Positions 25,447 through 35,870 are shown, numbered from the stretch's first letter. The stretch: 64,000 nt of DNA from JAGTVG01 sp942491935 (GCA_942491935.1 CALOCZ010000050.1:124001-188000), one strand, 5' to 3'. A program made the numbers and translations. Notes: generated by a model from the sequence alone, not told the origin.

Positions 25447-26760
25447 ATGATGAGATTATTAAGCTTTATTTTTTTACTTACCTTCCATCTGTCACTTGCT
25501 CAAAACCCAATAGTCCCAGCAGGTGTATATATTGCAGATCCTTCAGCGCATGTATGGAATGATGGAAAACTATATATCTACGGCTCCCTTGATGAGAGTA
25601 CAGAATATTATTGTTCCTGGAGACATCATGTACTTGAAACCAGTAATATGATCAACTGGAGAATTCATGAAGACCGGTTCGCTTCGAAAGGAACCAACGA
25701 CCAGGTACCCTACAGTGATGCATTACTATTTGCACCAGATGCCATGTATAAAGACGGAACCTATTATCTGTATTATTGCCTCTCAGATATAAATGGCACA
25801 GAAGGTGTTGCTACATCCAATAGACCGACCGGTCCGTTTACAAATGGAGAAAAGATAGAATTGAGAGGAATCGAGGAGATCGATCCAGCTGTATTTATTG
25901 ACGACGATGGTCAGGGTTATTACATTTGGGGTCAATTCGAGGCTAAAATAGCCAAGTTAAAAGCCAATATGAGAGAGATAGATGCCACGACCATTATAAC
26001 AGACCTCGTTACTGAAAAGGAGCATTACTTTCATGAAGGAGGATTCATGTTCAAAAGGAACGGAATATATTATTTTGTATATGCAGATATCAGCCGGGCC
26101 AACCGGCCTACTTGTATTGGCTATTCAACTAGTGAGTCACCCTTGGGCCCCTTCAAGTATGGTGGCGTAATTGTTGACAACAATTATTCCGATCCTTCGA
26201 ACTGGAATAACCATGGCTCTATAGCGGAATACAAAGGGCAATGGTATGTATTTTATCACAGGGCTACCCATAATAGCCGGATGATGCGCAAAGCTTGTGT
26301 CGAACCAATAAGTTTCAACAAAGATGGAAGTATCAATGAAGCTGAGATGACTACACAGGGGGCAGGGCCTCCCCTGAATGCCATGGAAAAACTTGAGGCT
26401 GAACGGGCCTGTCTTTTGTTCGGGAATGTCAGGATACAGGCATTCGACAAGTATAAAGAAGAATTGGGCGAAATTAACAACAAAGATAATGTTGCCTACA
26501 AGTATATTGATTTTAAGGAAGGGATAAAGAGTTTTACTGTTAATGCAAAAGCCATTAAAGGGGGCAGGATTTCCATCTCCCTGGATCAGCCATGGAACAG
26601 GGAAGTCGGATTTATAGAAATACCGGAAGGAGATGGTAAAACCTGGCAGGAATATACTGCTGAGATAAAGCAAACCCAAGGTGTGCATGCGCTTTGGATC
26701 AACTTTTATGGAGAAGGGGAAGACTTACTGGCATTGGACTGGATCAGATTCTCACGATAA
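25447..26760 (+). CDS. GH43-family glycoside hydrolase with C-terminal CBM6-like domain
   Basis: A 437-residue secreted enzyme. The start at 25447 (MMRLLSFIFLL...) gives a clean signal peptide ending near SLAQ; an earlier in-frame ATG at 25348 would bury it. The five-bladed propeller carries the three expected acids: Asp31 (IADPSAHVW, base), Asp146 (EEIDPAVF) and Glu197 (HEGGFMF, acid). From ~345 a beta-sandwich resembling CBM6 ends with LALDWIRFSR. GH43 enzymes cleave alpha-L-arabinose or beta-D-xylose linkages, some beta-galactose. First of three plus-strand genes with an enolase-superfamily enzyme and an oxidoreductase. Confidence 0.92.
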   Translation: MMRLLSFIFLLTFHLSLAQNPIVPAGVYIADPSAHVWNDGKLYIYGSLDESTEYYCSWRHHVLETSNMINWRIHEDRFASKGTNDQVPYSDALLFAPDAMYKDGTYYLYYCLSDINGTEGVATSNRPTGPFTNGEKIELRGIEEIDPAVFIDDDGQGYYIWGQFEAKIAKLKANMREIDATTIITDLVTEKEHYFHEGGFMFKRNGIYYFVYADISRANRPTCIGYSTSESPLGPFKYGGVIVDNNYSDPSNWNNHGSIAEYKGQWYVFYHRATHNSRMMRKACVEPISFNKDGSINEAEMTTQGAGPPLNAMEKLEAERACLLFGNVRIQAFDKYKEELGEINNKDNVAYKYIDFKEGIKSFTVNAKAIKGGRISISLDQPWNREVGFIEIPEGDGKTWQEYTAEIKQTQGVHALWINFYGEGEDLLALDWIRFSR

Positions 26761-26818
26761 CCAGACAAGCTTGAAAAGCAGCAAACTATAGAAGAATATT
26801 TTTGATCTTTAAATTACC

Positions 26819-28081
26819 ATGAAGATGCCGCAAAACAGAAGAATCTTCCTTAAGAATTCCGCCCTTCTATCACTGGGCGCCTATATGCCTCTTTTCGCTT
26901 GCAATAATTCCAAAACCGGTGAAACAGGAAATGATCTCGATGATATCAGGAAGGCAGAAGTAATCAACCGGCAGCAGTTCTCAACTCCTTTAATTATAGA
27001 AAAGGTGGAACTTTTACGGTATAAAAATAATTTTTTGTGCCGGGTAAGAACAAGCGATGGAGCCGAAGGATTATCTGTCAGCAATAATATGCAGATGGTT
27101 TCTTTATATCCAATATTTATAAACCGGATTCAATCCATTTTTATTGGCAAAGATGCACGTGATATAGAGTCACTGATTGAAGAAGTGTATGTTTACCAAA
27201 GCAATTATAAACTTCAAAGTCTGGCATTGTGGGTCCCGGTAGCTACAATTGAATTCGCCATCCTCGATTTGCTGGGCCGGGTTGCAGGCAAATCAATTGG
27301 GGAAGTAATCGGAACAATCCATAACAAAGAGATAGCTGTCTACCGTGCCAATAATTTCCGTGGAAGAACCGCTGAGGAATCCATTGAACATATCAGTCGT
27401 AATGTTGAGAACTCTAAGGCCAAAGCCTTGAAGTTCAAGGTAGGTGGAAGAATGCGGAATAACCGGGATGAACCACCGGGCCGAACGGAAGCATTGATTC
27501 CCTTGGTAAGAGAAACATTTGGTGATGAAATGACCATCTATGCAGATTCGAATGGCTCTTATACAGTAGATGAAGCCATAAGGATAGGAAAAATACTGGA
27601 GGAATCTGCGGTGGACTTTTATGAGGAACCTGTACCATTCGACTGGTATGAAGAGACCAGAAAAGTAGCTGATTCACTTAAAATCCCAATAGCTGGGGGT
27701 GAGCAGGAAGGCAGCCTGCATCAGTTTAAATGGTTGATCGAAAACGATGCCTTACAAATCGTTCAGCCTGATATATTTTACTTCGGGGGAATGATCCGTT
27801 CAACCCGTGTGGCGAAAATGGCAGCCAGTTTGGGAAAAGATTGCACACCTCACATTTCCGGTTCAGGACTTGGGTACCTGTATATGCTGCATTTTGTATC
27901 CACTCTTACAAACCCGGGTCCTTTTCATGAGTTTAAGGGTTTTAATACAGAGATCCCGTTTGAGTGTAAAACATCTGATCTAAGTACAAATAATGGGATC
28001 GTTACTGTTCCTTCAGGCCCAGGTTCGGGTGTGGATATAGATCCGGAATATATAGCAAAACATCAGTTAGTTTTAATCTAA
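26819..28081 (+). CDS. Exported enolase-superfamily (mandelate racemase/muconate-lactonizing type) enzyme
   Basis: A 420-residue protein with a twin-arginine start (NRRIFLKNS) and a lipobox-like Cys28 (LFAC). Acid-sugar-dehydratase hallmarks are visible: KxK at 205-207 (LKFKVGG), metal ligands Asp243 (YADSNGS), Glu269/270 (FYEEPVPFD) and Glu295 (GGEQEG), and His345 (TPHISGSG). These enzymes abstract the proton alpha to a carboxylate, typically dehydrating sugar acids. Finding one with an export signal next to an exported dehydrogenase suggests sugar-acid chemistry in the periplasm. Confidence 0.9.
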   Translation: MKMPQNRRIFLKNSALLSLGAYMPLFACNNSKTGETGNDLDDIRKAEVINRQQFSTPLIIEKVELLRYKNNFLCRVRTSDGAEGLSVSNNMQMVSLYPIFINRIQSIFIGKDARDIESLIEEVYVYQSNYKLQSLALWVPVATIEFAILDLLGRVAGKSIGEVIGTIHNKEIAVYRANNFRGRTAEESIEHISRNVENSKAKALKFKVGGRMRNNRDEPPGRTEALIPLVRETFGDEMTIYADSNGSYTVDEAIRIGKILEESAVDFYEEPVPFDWYEETRKVADSLKIPIAGGEQEGSLHQFKWLIENDALQIVQPDIFYFGGMIRSTRVAKMAASLGKDCTPHISGSGLGYLYMLHFVSTLTNPGPFHEFKGFNTEIPFECKTSDLSTNNGIVTVPSGPGSGVDIDPEYIAKHQLVLI

Positions 28082-28175
28082 AAGATATCATTTGAATATT
28101 TTTTCAATTAAATTAACAGGTGATTAAAATAATTCGTTGAAATCATTCTCAAACTAATATTACAAATTTTTTATT

Positions 28176-29468
28176 ATGAAAAAGAAATCTTTATCCCGCA
28201 GAAAATTCATCAGGAATAGCGCCGGGCTTGGTCTAACTGCAAGCATTGGCTCTGTAATCCCTTCCACGGCAAAATCCTATTCCCGGATCATGAAAGCCAA
28301 TGAACGGATCAATATGGGAGTTATCGGTTGCGGAGGAATGTCCAATGCACATATGGATGCCTTGTTGAAAATGAAAGAGACAGATGATGTAGCCATAGCA
28401 ACCGTATGTGATATTTTTGATAAGAGGCTGGATGCTGCCAAGGAAAAAACCAAAGCCAAAGGGGTTAAGAGCTACCTGGACATATTAAATGATAAAGATA
28501 TAGACAGTGTTCTTATTGCTACACCTGAGCACTGGCACCACAGGATGATCCTGGATGCCATAGATGCAGGTAAGCATATCTATACAGAAAAGCCCATGAC
28601 GCATACTATTGAAGAATCAAGGGAAGTAGTAGATGCTATGAAAAAAGCTAATGTTAAGTTACAAGTTGGCGTGCAGGGCATGTCGGATGATTCATATGAA
28701 ACTGCAAACAAGTATATCAAAGAAGGTGCACTGGGTGATGTAGTAATGGCACATATTGATTATTCAAGGAATTATAAAGGCGATGATTTCTGGGCCTATG
28801 AGATTGACAACGATGCAAAACCTGGTGTAAACCTGGATTGGGAGGCATGGCTTGGTCCTGCCCCAACCGTTGCCTGGGATCCAAGACGGTATTTCCAATG
28901 GAGGAAATACTGGGATTATTCAGGGGGAATAGCAACCGATTTGTTTATACATCGAATTACAAGGATACTTAAATCAATAGATCTGAAATTTCCAGATACG
29001 GTAGTCGCCTCAGGGGGTTTATGGCATTATGAAAAGACCAGGGGGGAAATTCCTGACACATTCAACATGATGGTAAACTACCCTGAAAAATTAACTGCTT
29101 TGGCTGTGTCTTCTCTGGCTAATGATACACCAATCAGGCACTTGATCAGGGGGCACAAGGGAACTCTTGAATTTACCAGAAGCGGATTCGTGATCACTCC
29201 ACAAAAATCTGTAACGGATTCTGTGATTAGTGGAACCGGAGAAGATGTAAACAAAGATGGGCAGATCGTCCATAAAAAGACGGGTGCGGAAGATGTTACA
29301 CTTCACCAACGCAATCTTTTAAACGCCATCCGTAAAGGAGAAGCCCTGAAATGTGATCAAAACCTGGGCTATTATGGTGTAGTGGTCTGTATGATGGGTG
29401 TTCAATCTTTCCGTCAAAATGCCTATTTACGCTGGGATGGAACAAATCAAAAAGTAATAACAGCCTAA
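28176..29468 (+). CDS. Gfo/Idh/MocA-family oxidoreductase, Tat-exported
   Basis: A 430-residue sugar dehydrogenase-like protein. Twin-arginine signal (SRRKFIRNSAGLG), Rossmann motif MGVIGCGGMSNAH (~48-60), and the EKPMTH motif with Lys139. The C-terminal beta-sheet domain contains WDYSGGIATDLFIHRI, with a His of the substrate site. A perfect 15-bp terminator follows. Together with the GH43 and enolase-superfamily genes upstream it forms a small plus-strand unit. Confidence 0.93.
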   Translation: MKKKSLSRRKFIRNSAGLGLTASIGSVIPSTAKSYSRIMKANERINMGVIGCGGMSNAHMDALLKMKETDDVAIATVCDIFDKRLDAAKEKTKAKGVKSYLDILNDKDIDSVLIATPEHWHHRMILDAIDAGKHIYTEKPMTHTIEESREVVDAMKKANVKLQVGVQGMSDDSYETANKYIKEGALGDVVMAHIDYSRNYKGDDFWAYEIDNDAKPGVNLDWEAWLGPAPTVAWDPRRYFQWRKYWDYSGGIATDLFIHRITRILKSIDLKFPDTVVASGGLWHYEKTRGEIPDTFNMMVNYPEKLTALAVSSLANDTPIRHLIRGHKGTLEFTRSGFVITPQKSVTDSVISGTGEDVNKDGQIVHKKTGAEDVTLHQRNLLNAIRKGEALKCDQNLGYYGVVVCMMGVQSFRQNAYLRWDGTNQKVITA

Positions 29469-29477
29469 ATTCAAATA

Positions 29478-29522
29478 AAGATAAGCGTGGTATGCAATTC
29501 GTTTACCACGCTTATCTTTTTT
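29478..29522 (+). terminator. Intrinsic terminator, 15-bp perfect stem
   Basis: Arms at 29478-29492 and 29504-29518 (AAGATAAGCGTGGTA and its complement), 11-nt loop, T-run after. An A-run before the left arm makes it partly bidirectional. Confidence 0.85.
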
Positions 29523-29638
29523 AATCGATTCAAATATTATCTGAATTTTCCTATTGGCAAGTAAATACCTTCGTAGCCAGGCCTGAGGGATGATCAAATG
29601 ATAAGGTCTTTGGGCCTTAATGAACTAAGATTCAAAAA

Positions 29639-30007
29639 TCAAGTTCTTTTAAATACATAAGGTATTGTTTCATCCAGAATAACAGCCTCATGGATAACCT
29701 CTTTAATAAGGTCCGCAGGGATATCTTCAAGGTTTTTAAATCCTATACTGGATACGAGCTTCCGGCCTTTGGTCTTTAATATGCCTTGCGAATTTGATAG
29801 CTCATTTCCTCTGGTAAATGCCAGCTCAATGGTTCCCTTTTTTGTTGGGAACAGATAACATATCCAGCTTTTCCGGTAATAAAATGGTAAATTATACTGC
29901 AATCTGGGCTCCAGGTTAAATTCCTCAGTTAATAGATCATGAAAAAAATTCATGATTTGCATTTGATCACCCTCATATCCGTTTATAAAGTCTTCAACCC
30001 GGTTCAT
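29639..30007 (-). CDS. DUF1801-family protein
   Basis: A 122-residue single-domain protein (MNRVEDFINGYEGDQMQIMNF..., core YNLPFYYRKSWICYLFP). It fits the DUF1801 (YdhG-like) fold, whose molecular role is not established. Its ATG overlaps the stop of the preceding cellulase-like gene by four bases (ATGA), so it is translationally coupled to it, which is an unexpected partner for an exported hydrolase. Confidence 0.85.
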   Translation of the reverse strand: MNRVEDFINGYEGDQMQIMNFFHDLLTEEFNLEPRLQYNLPFYYRKSWICYLFPTKKGTIELAFTRGNELSNSQGILKTKGRKLVSSIGFKNLEDIPADLIKEVIHEAVILDETIPYVFKRT

Positions 30008-31251
30008 ATTTGCATTCTATGGACAAGTTTTGAATCCAATAGATTATTATTCACTTTGGCTGACTTGATATGATCTGTTAACTTTTGATGCCATTCAATG
30101 TCCCGCCACATGCCTGCAAACTGAGGGCCACAAAAATTACTTGTCGAAATAGCTAACCATTGCCCGGTATCAGCGGCAGTAGTTGCCCCCAGGGCACATA
30201 ATTCTTTTATCCAATCCCAATCCAGTCCGGGAAGATCTTTATAATTCACAACAGCCCAGCATTCAGAGGTCATGCATGGTTGCTTCAACTCACCAGCCAA
30301 CATCCCCAGTTTTTTAATATACCCAGTCAACAGACCTTGCCAATAATCTTTATCCGAATTATACAGATCAAAACCCTCAGCTGCCATCGTTTCAAATCCC
30401 TTATAACTGAAGGCGTCATCCTGAAAGTCCATCTTCCTGTAGAATTCATTATCGTTCCGCTGACTCATCCAGATATGCGGTTCAAGGTAATCGACAAAGG
30501 AAACATCTTGTTTTTGAAATTCCTCAAGCTTCTTAATCTCAAAAGAAATCCCCACGGGCAAATCCGGAAAAGCATTCTTCACCTTATCCACAGCTTTTGC
30601 CATCCAGGACATGGAGTTTGTTGTGTACCACCCTCCCCATGTCAATTCTGGTGGATTATTTTTAAAATACGGTGCCCATATATCTCCGGGCCATTCATTA
30701 CAAAGATCAACGTAAAATACATTATCCAGCAAATCATCATTTATGCTTTCAATCGTTTGAATCCATTGATCTGCCATTTTTTCAGGAGAATCAATCTTCA
30801 TTCTTACATTATCCTCATCTTCCCTGTACCAGGTCGACAATCCCACTTTAACATTATGATCCTTACATTTGGCAATAAATTCATTCAAAGCAGGTTGTAC
30901 CTGTACCTGGATTGTCATTGGGCTTCCCCAGTCAAATGCCGACCAGACCGGAATTAGTTTCCAATTCTTGTTTTTATTGTTGGCAATAAGATGAGGGTAT
31001 GCATCAATGCGCACGGCATTATAGCCGCGATCCACCAATTCGGTGAGGGCCACATCCCAATCTTCATAACCGGCACCACTCCATCTGCGTTCAAGCCAGG
31101 AGAAATCCCACATGGTAAGTGCAAGAGGCTTGATATTGTCTGTTTTTATCTGTTCTTCCATTTTTGATGATTTGTTAAAAATTCTGTTTAAAAAAACCGA
31201 AGGCCCCAATCCCGCCAGGGAGGTGGAAAGTAAAAATGTTCTTCTTTTCAT
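30004..31251 (-). CDS. Cellulase-like (clan GH-A) glycoside hydrolase
   Basis: A 415-residue protein with a Tat/Sec-type start (MKRRTFLLSTSLAGLG) and a TIM-barrel sequence. Candidate acid/base is Glu186 (VDLCNEWPG, the NE motif after strand 4) and candidate nucleophile Glu330 (CMTSECWA, strand 7), as in clan GH-A. It matches proteins named 'cellulase-like family', which have no proven activity. It ends with a four-base overlap with the DUF1801 gene and starts 28 nt downstream of the GH95 gene, so the three form one operon. Confidence 0.82.
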   Translation of the reverse strand: MKRRTFLLSTSLAGLGPSVFLNRIFNKSSKMEEQIKTDNIKPLALTMWDFSWLERRWSGAGYEDWDVALTELVDRGYNAVRIDAYPHLIANNKNKNWKLIPVWSAFDWGSPMTIQVQVQPALNEFIAKCKDHNVKVGLSTWYREDEDNVRMKIDSPEKMADQWIQTIESINDDLLDNVFYVDLCNEWPGDIWAPYFKNNPPELTWGGWYTTNSMSWMAKAVDKVKNAFPDLPVGISFEIKKLEEFQKQDVSFVDYLEPHIWMSQRNDNEFYRKMDFQDDAFSYKGFETMAAEGFDLYNSDKDYWQGLLTGYIKKLGMLAGELKQPCMTSECWAVVNYKDLPGLDWDWIKELCALGATTAADTGQWLAISTSNFCGPQFAGMWRDIEWHQKLTDHIKSAKVNNNLLDSKLVHRMQI

Positions 31252-31279
31252 AAAATATGCTTTAATGCCTGTCCGGAAC

Positions 31280-33625
31280 TTAAAACTGATCCGGTATAAA
31301 TGTAAATGATTTTCCTGCTCTTATAGCAATCGGCAAAACATTATCTCCATATACTATCTTTATAGAACCTCCTTTTTCTGCCTTAATAATTGCTTTCTCA
31401 AGTTTATTATCCTTCCAGTGGATATCCACCTCTATGTTCCCTCTCGCTCTCAATCCGGTAATACTTCCAGAATCCCAGGCTGAAGGCAAAGCAGGTAGAA
31501 GCCGGATTATGTTCCCTTCGTGGGATTGAAGTAACATTTCAGCAATACCAGCCGTATATCCAAAGTTTCCATCAATCTGAAAAGGAGGGTGGGCGTCAAA
31601 CAAGTTCACAAAAATCGATTTCTTAAATAAAAGTTGGATATGTTCATATGCCATGTCCCCATCCATCAATCTTGCAGCACAGTTGATCAGCCAGGCCCTG
31701 CTCCAGCCAGTTCCTGCTCCTCCGTGTTCCAGTCGATAATCCAGTGTTTTTCTTACAGCTTCAAAAATCTTGGGAGTTCCTTCCTGTGTAATGCTTGTTC
31801 CGGGATGAAAGCCATACAGGTGGGACATATGCCTATGACCAGGCTCCATCTCAACATATTCCCTATCCCATTCCAGTATTCTCCCGTCACTCCCGATTAC
31901 AAAACCAGGCCGTAGTTGCTCCCGCTGTTTCCTGATCTTGCCAAGCAGGTCATTTTCTATTTTCAATATTGAACATGTTTTGATATAATTATCAAATACT
32001 TCGGCAATAACCTGCTGGTCCATAGCGCTTCCAAGGCAGGTGGCTACCCGTTCATCATTCGCATTGATATACCTGTTCTCAGGTGAGGTCGAGGGTGCAG
32101 AGATCAAAGTTCCATCTCTAGGGTCCTTGATTATCCAGTCACTGTAAAATTTAGCTACTTCCTGGATTGCAGGGAAAGCCCGTTCCCGGAGAAATGTCTT
32201 ATCTTGCGTATAGGCATAATGCTCCCAGTAATGTTGCATCATCCATCCCCCAGCCCCCAGAGAACATCCCCAATAAGCTGTTGGAGCTCTTAACCATGTT
32301 GGTGCCCAAAGGTCAGTTGCATGTGGCAGAAACGACCCTTCACAACCGAAATTTACCTTAGCGGTTGTTTTCCCATTTTCTACCAGTTTATCAACATAAT
32401 CGAAAAGGGGTCCGTTCAATTCACTCAAATTGGTCACATCCGCTAACCAGTAATTCATTTGAAGGTTAATATTCAGATGGTAGTCAGCATTCCAGGGCGC
32501 TGCTATATGCTGATTCCACAATCCCTGCAAATTGGCCGGATTTGTCCCTTCCCTGGAAGAGGCGATCAATAAATACCTGCCATACTGGAATAAAAGGGTT
32601 TCGAGTCCGGGATCGGGTTTCCCCTGTTTAACATTTTCAATTCTTTCATCAGTAGGTATGTTATTCATATCCTCTCCCGACAATTCAAATTTTACCCGGT
32701 TATAAAGACTTTGATAGTCTCTTATATGCAATTTTAGTAACTGATCAAACGCTTTCTCTTCAAGTACCGAAAGCTCGTGCTTATTATAAGCGACCGGATC
32801 ATCGTAATAATAGTCCGAATTAGAAACAATATAAAAAACAGCTTTATTAACTTTCTTAAGTTCGAGATAATCCTCTCCCCGCTTTATTTTCCCCCCGGTA
32901 TTCAGAATTTTTAACCGAGTCTCAAATTTTACTCCTTCTGTAATGGGTGCCGGTTCGGATCTGAATTTAGCTTCATACTGGGTAACCTGACCATTCATTA
33001 TTAAAAGGTTATCCTCAGTAGTTTTTACGGTAACGGTTGGGTGTCCATTGTCGTCTGGCCTGGTTAATTGTACGCGACCATTAAGCCCCTTTTTGGATTC
33101 AGTGCTTATCTCAATTAGGATAGCCTGTTGAGGGTGAGACACAAAAATCCTTTCTTTTACGAGATATCCATTTGTTTTATAAGTAACAGTTGCAGTCGCT
33201 TCGCTGATATTCAACTCCCTCTTATATTCGGTAATGTTCTTGTGGCCAAGATCGATAAAAAGATCACCCAGAGTTTGATGGGACCTGACAATGGTTTTAT
33301 TGGAAAATTCCTCAACAAATAAAGAATCGGCCAGCACATTTTCTCCATTAAAAAGCAATCTACGGATCTTTCTCAGATCATCAGGATTGCCTTCAGGTTC
33401 ATCCCAATCCAGGTCACCCGGCCACATGGAATCGTCATTCAATTGAAATCTTTCGGTCACAGGGTTCCCAAATACCATCAGGCCTATCCTCCCGTTCCCT
33501 AATGGAAGGGCTTCTTCCCAAATATTAGCCGGTTCAGAATACCATAAAACATCTTTTTTTGGTTCAGGTTGGATAAATCCAAAAAATAAATAAGCGACAA
33601 GGCATATAAGGATCGTTTTCTGCAT
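31280..33625 (-). CDS. GH95-family glycoside hydrolase (alpha-L-fucosidase/galactosidase)
   Basis: A 781-residue exported enzyme with the N-terminal GH95 signature (EEALPLGNGRIGLMVFG). The catalytic (alpha/alpha)6 barrel carries the two activating Asn of the family (NIN at 385-387), the general acid candidate Glu516 (STSPENRY) and Asp in FQIDGNFG (~696). GH95 members are inverting alpha-1,2-L-fucosidases or alpha-L-galactosidases. Length is normal for the family. A short signal segment (ICLVAYLFFGFIQ) directs secretion. First gene of the operon with the cellulase-like and DUF1801 genes. Confidence 0.94.
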   Translation of the reverse strand: MQKTILICLVAYLFFGFIQPEPKKDVLWYSEPANIWEEALPLGNGRIGLMVFGNPVTERFQLNDDSMWPGDLDWDEPEGNPDDLRKIRRLLFNGENVLADSLFVEEFSNKTIVRSHQTLGDLFIDLGHKNITEYKRELNISEATATVTYKTNGYLVKERIFVSHPQQAILIEISTESKKGLNGRVQLTRPDDNGHPTVTVKTTEDNLLIMNGQVTQYEAKFRSEPAPITEGVKFETRLKILNTGGKIKRGEDYLELKKVNKAVFYIVSNSDYYYDDPVAYNKHELSVLEEKAFDQLLKLHIRDYQSLYNRVKFELSGEDMNNIPTDERIENVKQGKPDPGLETLLFQYGRYLLIASSREGTNPANLQGLWNQHIAAPWNADYHLNINLQMNYWLADVTNLSELNGPLFDYVDKLVENGKTTAKVNFGCEGSFLPHATDLWAPTWLRAPTAYWGCSLGAGGWMMQHYWEHYAYTQDKTFLRERAFPAIQEVAKFYSDWIIKDPRDGTLISAPSTSPENRYINANDERVATCLGSAMDQQVIAEVFDNYIKTCSILKIENDLLGKIRKQREQLRPGFVIGSDGRILEWDREYVEMEPGHRHMSHLYGFHPGTSITQEGTPKIFEAVRKTLDYRLEHGGAGTGWSRAWLINCAARLMDGDMAYEHIQLLFKKSIFVNLFDAHPPFQIDGNFGYTAGIAEMLLQSHEGNIIRLLPALPSAWDSGSITGLRARGNIEVDIHWKDNKLEKAIIKAEKGGSIKIVYGDNVLPIAIRAGKSFTFIPDQF

Positions 33626-33811
33626 AATTTGCTAAAGAATTATTGGAATGACAATTTAGTAAAGGATTATCAAATGCACAGCGAAAGAGGAGTAAATTAT
33701 ATTAAAAAATGAAGCCGAAACCATATAAAATTCAGGTTTTCAACTGGGAGATGATTTATTGGACTATTTTGGACTATATAATAATCTGGCTTTGTTTTAT
33801 AGGAATCCGGG

Positions 33812-34297
33812 TCAGAAATTGTAAGTCAGTTGATTATAATCCTTAATAATTAAGACAATGGTTCCCCCGGTGGTTTGATAACTATCATTATAATAGGTGG
33901 CTAAATTCGATAGATCAAAACAAAATTTCTTTTTTACGATCATCTCGCAAGGATCATCATCGGTAAAGGCCAGAATTAAGTTCAATTGTACAGGATTAGA
34001 TTCCATAAATAGGCCATCGGTATACAATTCTGCACTCACCGGACCACATCCGCCCCCATATTGAAGCTCAATCATAAGTGAGTCACCTTCAATATCTGAA
34101 TTATTCACAATAAATTCATTGGTCTCAGCCGAATTATATTGTGATTCGCTTATTATTATACCATCACAAGTCAATTTCGCATTCGTATTATCATCTCCTG
34201 GAATAAACTGCTCACCGGGCGAATTATCGCTGCAACTTATAAGACCAATAAGTCCTATAAGTGGAACCAATACCAAATAAATTATCTTCTTATCCAT
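33812..34297 (-). CDS. Hypothetical lipoprotein
   Basis: A 161-residue protein with a lipoprotein signal (hydrophobic run to LISC, Cys22) and an acidic linker (SDNSPGEQFIPGDD). The remainder is beta-rich, with two further cysteines around GGGCGPVS and DPCEM. Resembles small secreted beta-sandwich lipoproteins of Bacteroidota with no assigned role. Stands alone. Confidence 0.75.
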   Translation of the reverse strand: MDKKIIYLVLVPLIGLIGLISCSDNSPGEQFIPGDDNTNAKLTCDGIIISESQYNSAETNEFIVNNSDIEGDSLMIELQYGGGCGPVSAELYTDGLFMESNPVQLNLILAFTDDDPCEMIVKKKFCFDLSNLATYYNDSYQTTGGTIVLIIKDYNQLTYNF

Positions 34298-34617
34298 CCT
34301 AATACATTTTTATTCCTATAATAAATGAACCATAAAGAAGCATTATGGTTGGAATATCATCTCTCAATTTTAATAGATAAATATGAGCAATACAAACATT
34401 ATGTAGCTGATGGAAAACACAATACCTGAATATCGATCTAATTTTCAGACTTTAAGTGAATTCCTTTACCCTTCCCTCCAAATTACTCCCTATTACTTAA
34501 TAGATAGGGTTCTAATAGAAAATAATGGCACTATATCAAAGTATTGGAAAATGATCGTCCATTTTACTACCTTGTATGATCATTTATTCTAAATAGTATA
34601 ATAAAACCTGAATTGTA
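34298..34617. other. Divergent intergenic region, nothing convincing seen
   Basis: 320 bp between the lipoprotein and the epimerase gene. A 60-codon frame at 34410-34592 lacks protein-like features. No clear operator or hairpin. Confidence 0.4.
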
Positions 34618-35652
34618 ATGCTTGAAAATAACACAAATGTACTTGTGACCGGGATCACAGGATTTATAGGATCCCATATCGCTGTTCAATTGTTAAATGC
34701 CGGATATGCAGTGAGAGGTACCATGAGAAACCTGGATAGAAAAGAATCCATTCTCAAAATACTCAAGGAGAATGCGCCTGTTTCTGATAACCTGGAATTT
34801 GTGAAAGGGGAACTGACTGAACCAGAAGATTGGAATAAAGCCATGGAAGGTATCGATTATGTAATGCATGTAGCTTCTCCCTTGCCGTTTGATCTGAAAA
34901 AAGATGCAAATGATCTTATCATACCTGCAAAAGAAGGGACCTTGAATGTATTAAGAGCAGCAAATAAACATAAGGTAAAACGTGTGGTACTTACATCATC
35001 CATAGCGGCTATTGGCCACGGTCATAAAGAAAAGATCAGGACATATACTGAAGAAGATTGGACAAATTTAAATGGGGAGGTAAATGATCTTCCACCATAT
35101 GTGCAAAGCAAGACCATTGCAGAATCCGAAGCCTGGAAATACATAAATCAACCTGAGCTTAAAACGGAATTGGTGGCTATTAATCCCGGCTATGTATTTG
35201 GGCCATTGCTGGAAAAGGATTATAGTGATTCTGCATTAATCGTCAAAAAAATAATGGCAGGTGAAGTTCCCGGATTACCTAAAATAAGTTTCCCATTAGT
35301 GGATGTAAGAGATGTAGCAGAGATGCACCTCTGGGCAATGGAAACACCATCTGCAGCAGGTGATCGTTTTATTTGTGTGAACAGATCCAGTTCGTACCAG
35401 GAAATCGCTAAAACTCTCAAGGATGCCTTTCCTGAGCTTGCTGAAAAAATTAAAACCTTTGAACTCCCAGACTTCATTATTCGTTTTTACAGCTTATTCG
35501 ATAAGGACGTAAAATCAATTACTGGTGAATTAGGGCGTAAGAGAACATTTGATAATTCCCGGGCAGTACAAATGTTCAACTGGAAACCAAGATCCAACAG
35601 GGAAGCCATACTCAGCCTGGGAGAATCCATGATCCGATTTGGTGTGGTTTAA
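34618..35652 (+). CDS. NAD-dependent epimerase/dehydratase (dihydroflavonol-reductase-like SDR)
   Basis: A 344-residue extended short-chain dehydrogenase. Cofactor motif TGITGFIGSHIAVQL at ~12-26, Arg after strand 2 (RGTMRN) suggesting NADPH, active-site Ser (LTSSIAA) and YVQSK with the catalytic Tyr/Lys. Closest by eye to dihydroflavonol-4-reductase/aldehyde-reductase-like proteins that reduce carbonyl compounds. No signal peptide. Monocistronic; substrate unknown. Confidence 0.9.
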   Translation: MLENNTNVLVTGITGFIGSHIAVQLLNAGYAVRGTMRNLDRKESILKILKENAPVSDNLEFVKGELTEPEDWNKAMEGIDYVMHVASPLPFDLKKDANDLIIPAKEGTLNVLRAANKHKVKRVVLTSSIAAIGHGHKEKIRTYTEEDWTNLNGEVNDLPPYVQSKTIAESEAWKYINQPELKTELVAINPGYVFGPLLEKDYSDSALIVKKIMAGEVPGLPKISFPLVDVRDVAEMHLWAMETPSAAGDRFICVNRSSSYQEIAKTLKDAFPELAEKIKTFELPDFIIRFYSLFDKDVKSITGELGRKRTFDNSRAVQMFNWKPRSNREAILSLGESMIRFGVV

Positions 35653-35870
35653 AAATAGACTTCATACCAAACGTTGATTAATCTGGATATCGAATAGTTT
35701 GCCCAAAATGGGGATTATCCCATATTAATTCATAACCTCTAAAAGAATGTATTGGAGATCGATTGGCCCCAGGAAACAAAAATGTCAGAAAGCTGACTTA
35801 TCGTACAGTTAAATTATTAATAAAAGACCCAATACATCAACTAAACGCGAATATGCATTTATGCTAATCT

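Noticed and set aside
34410..34592. 60-codon frame before the epimerase gene
   Set aside because: No promoter, no coupling and no protein-like pattern.
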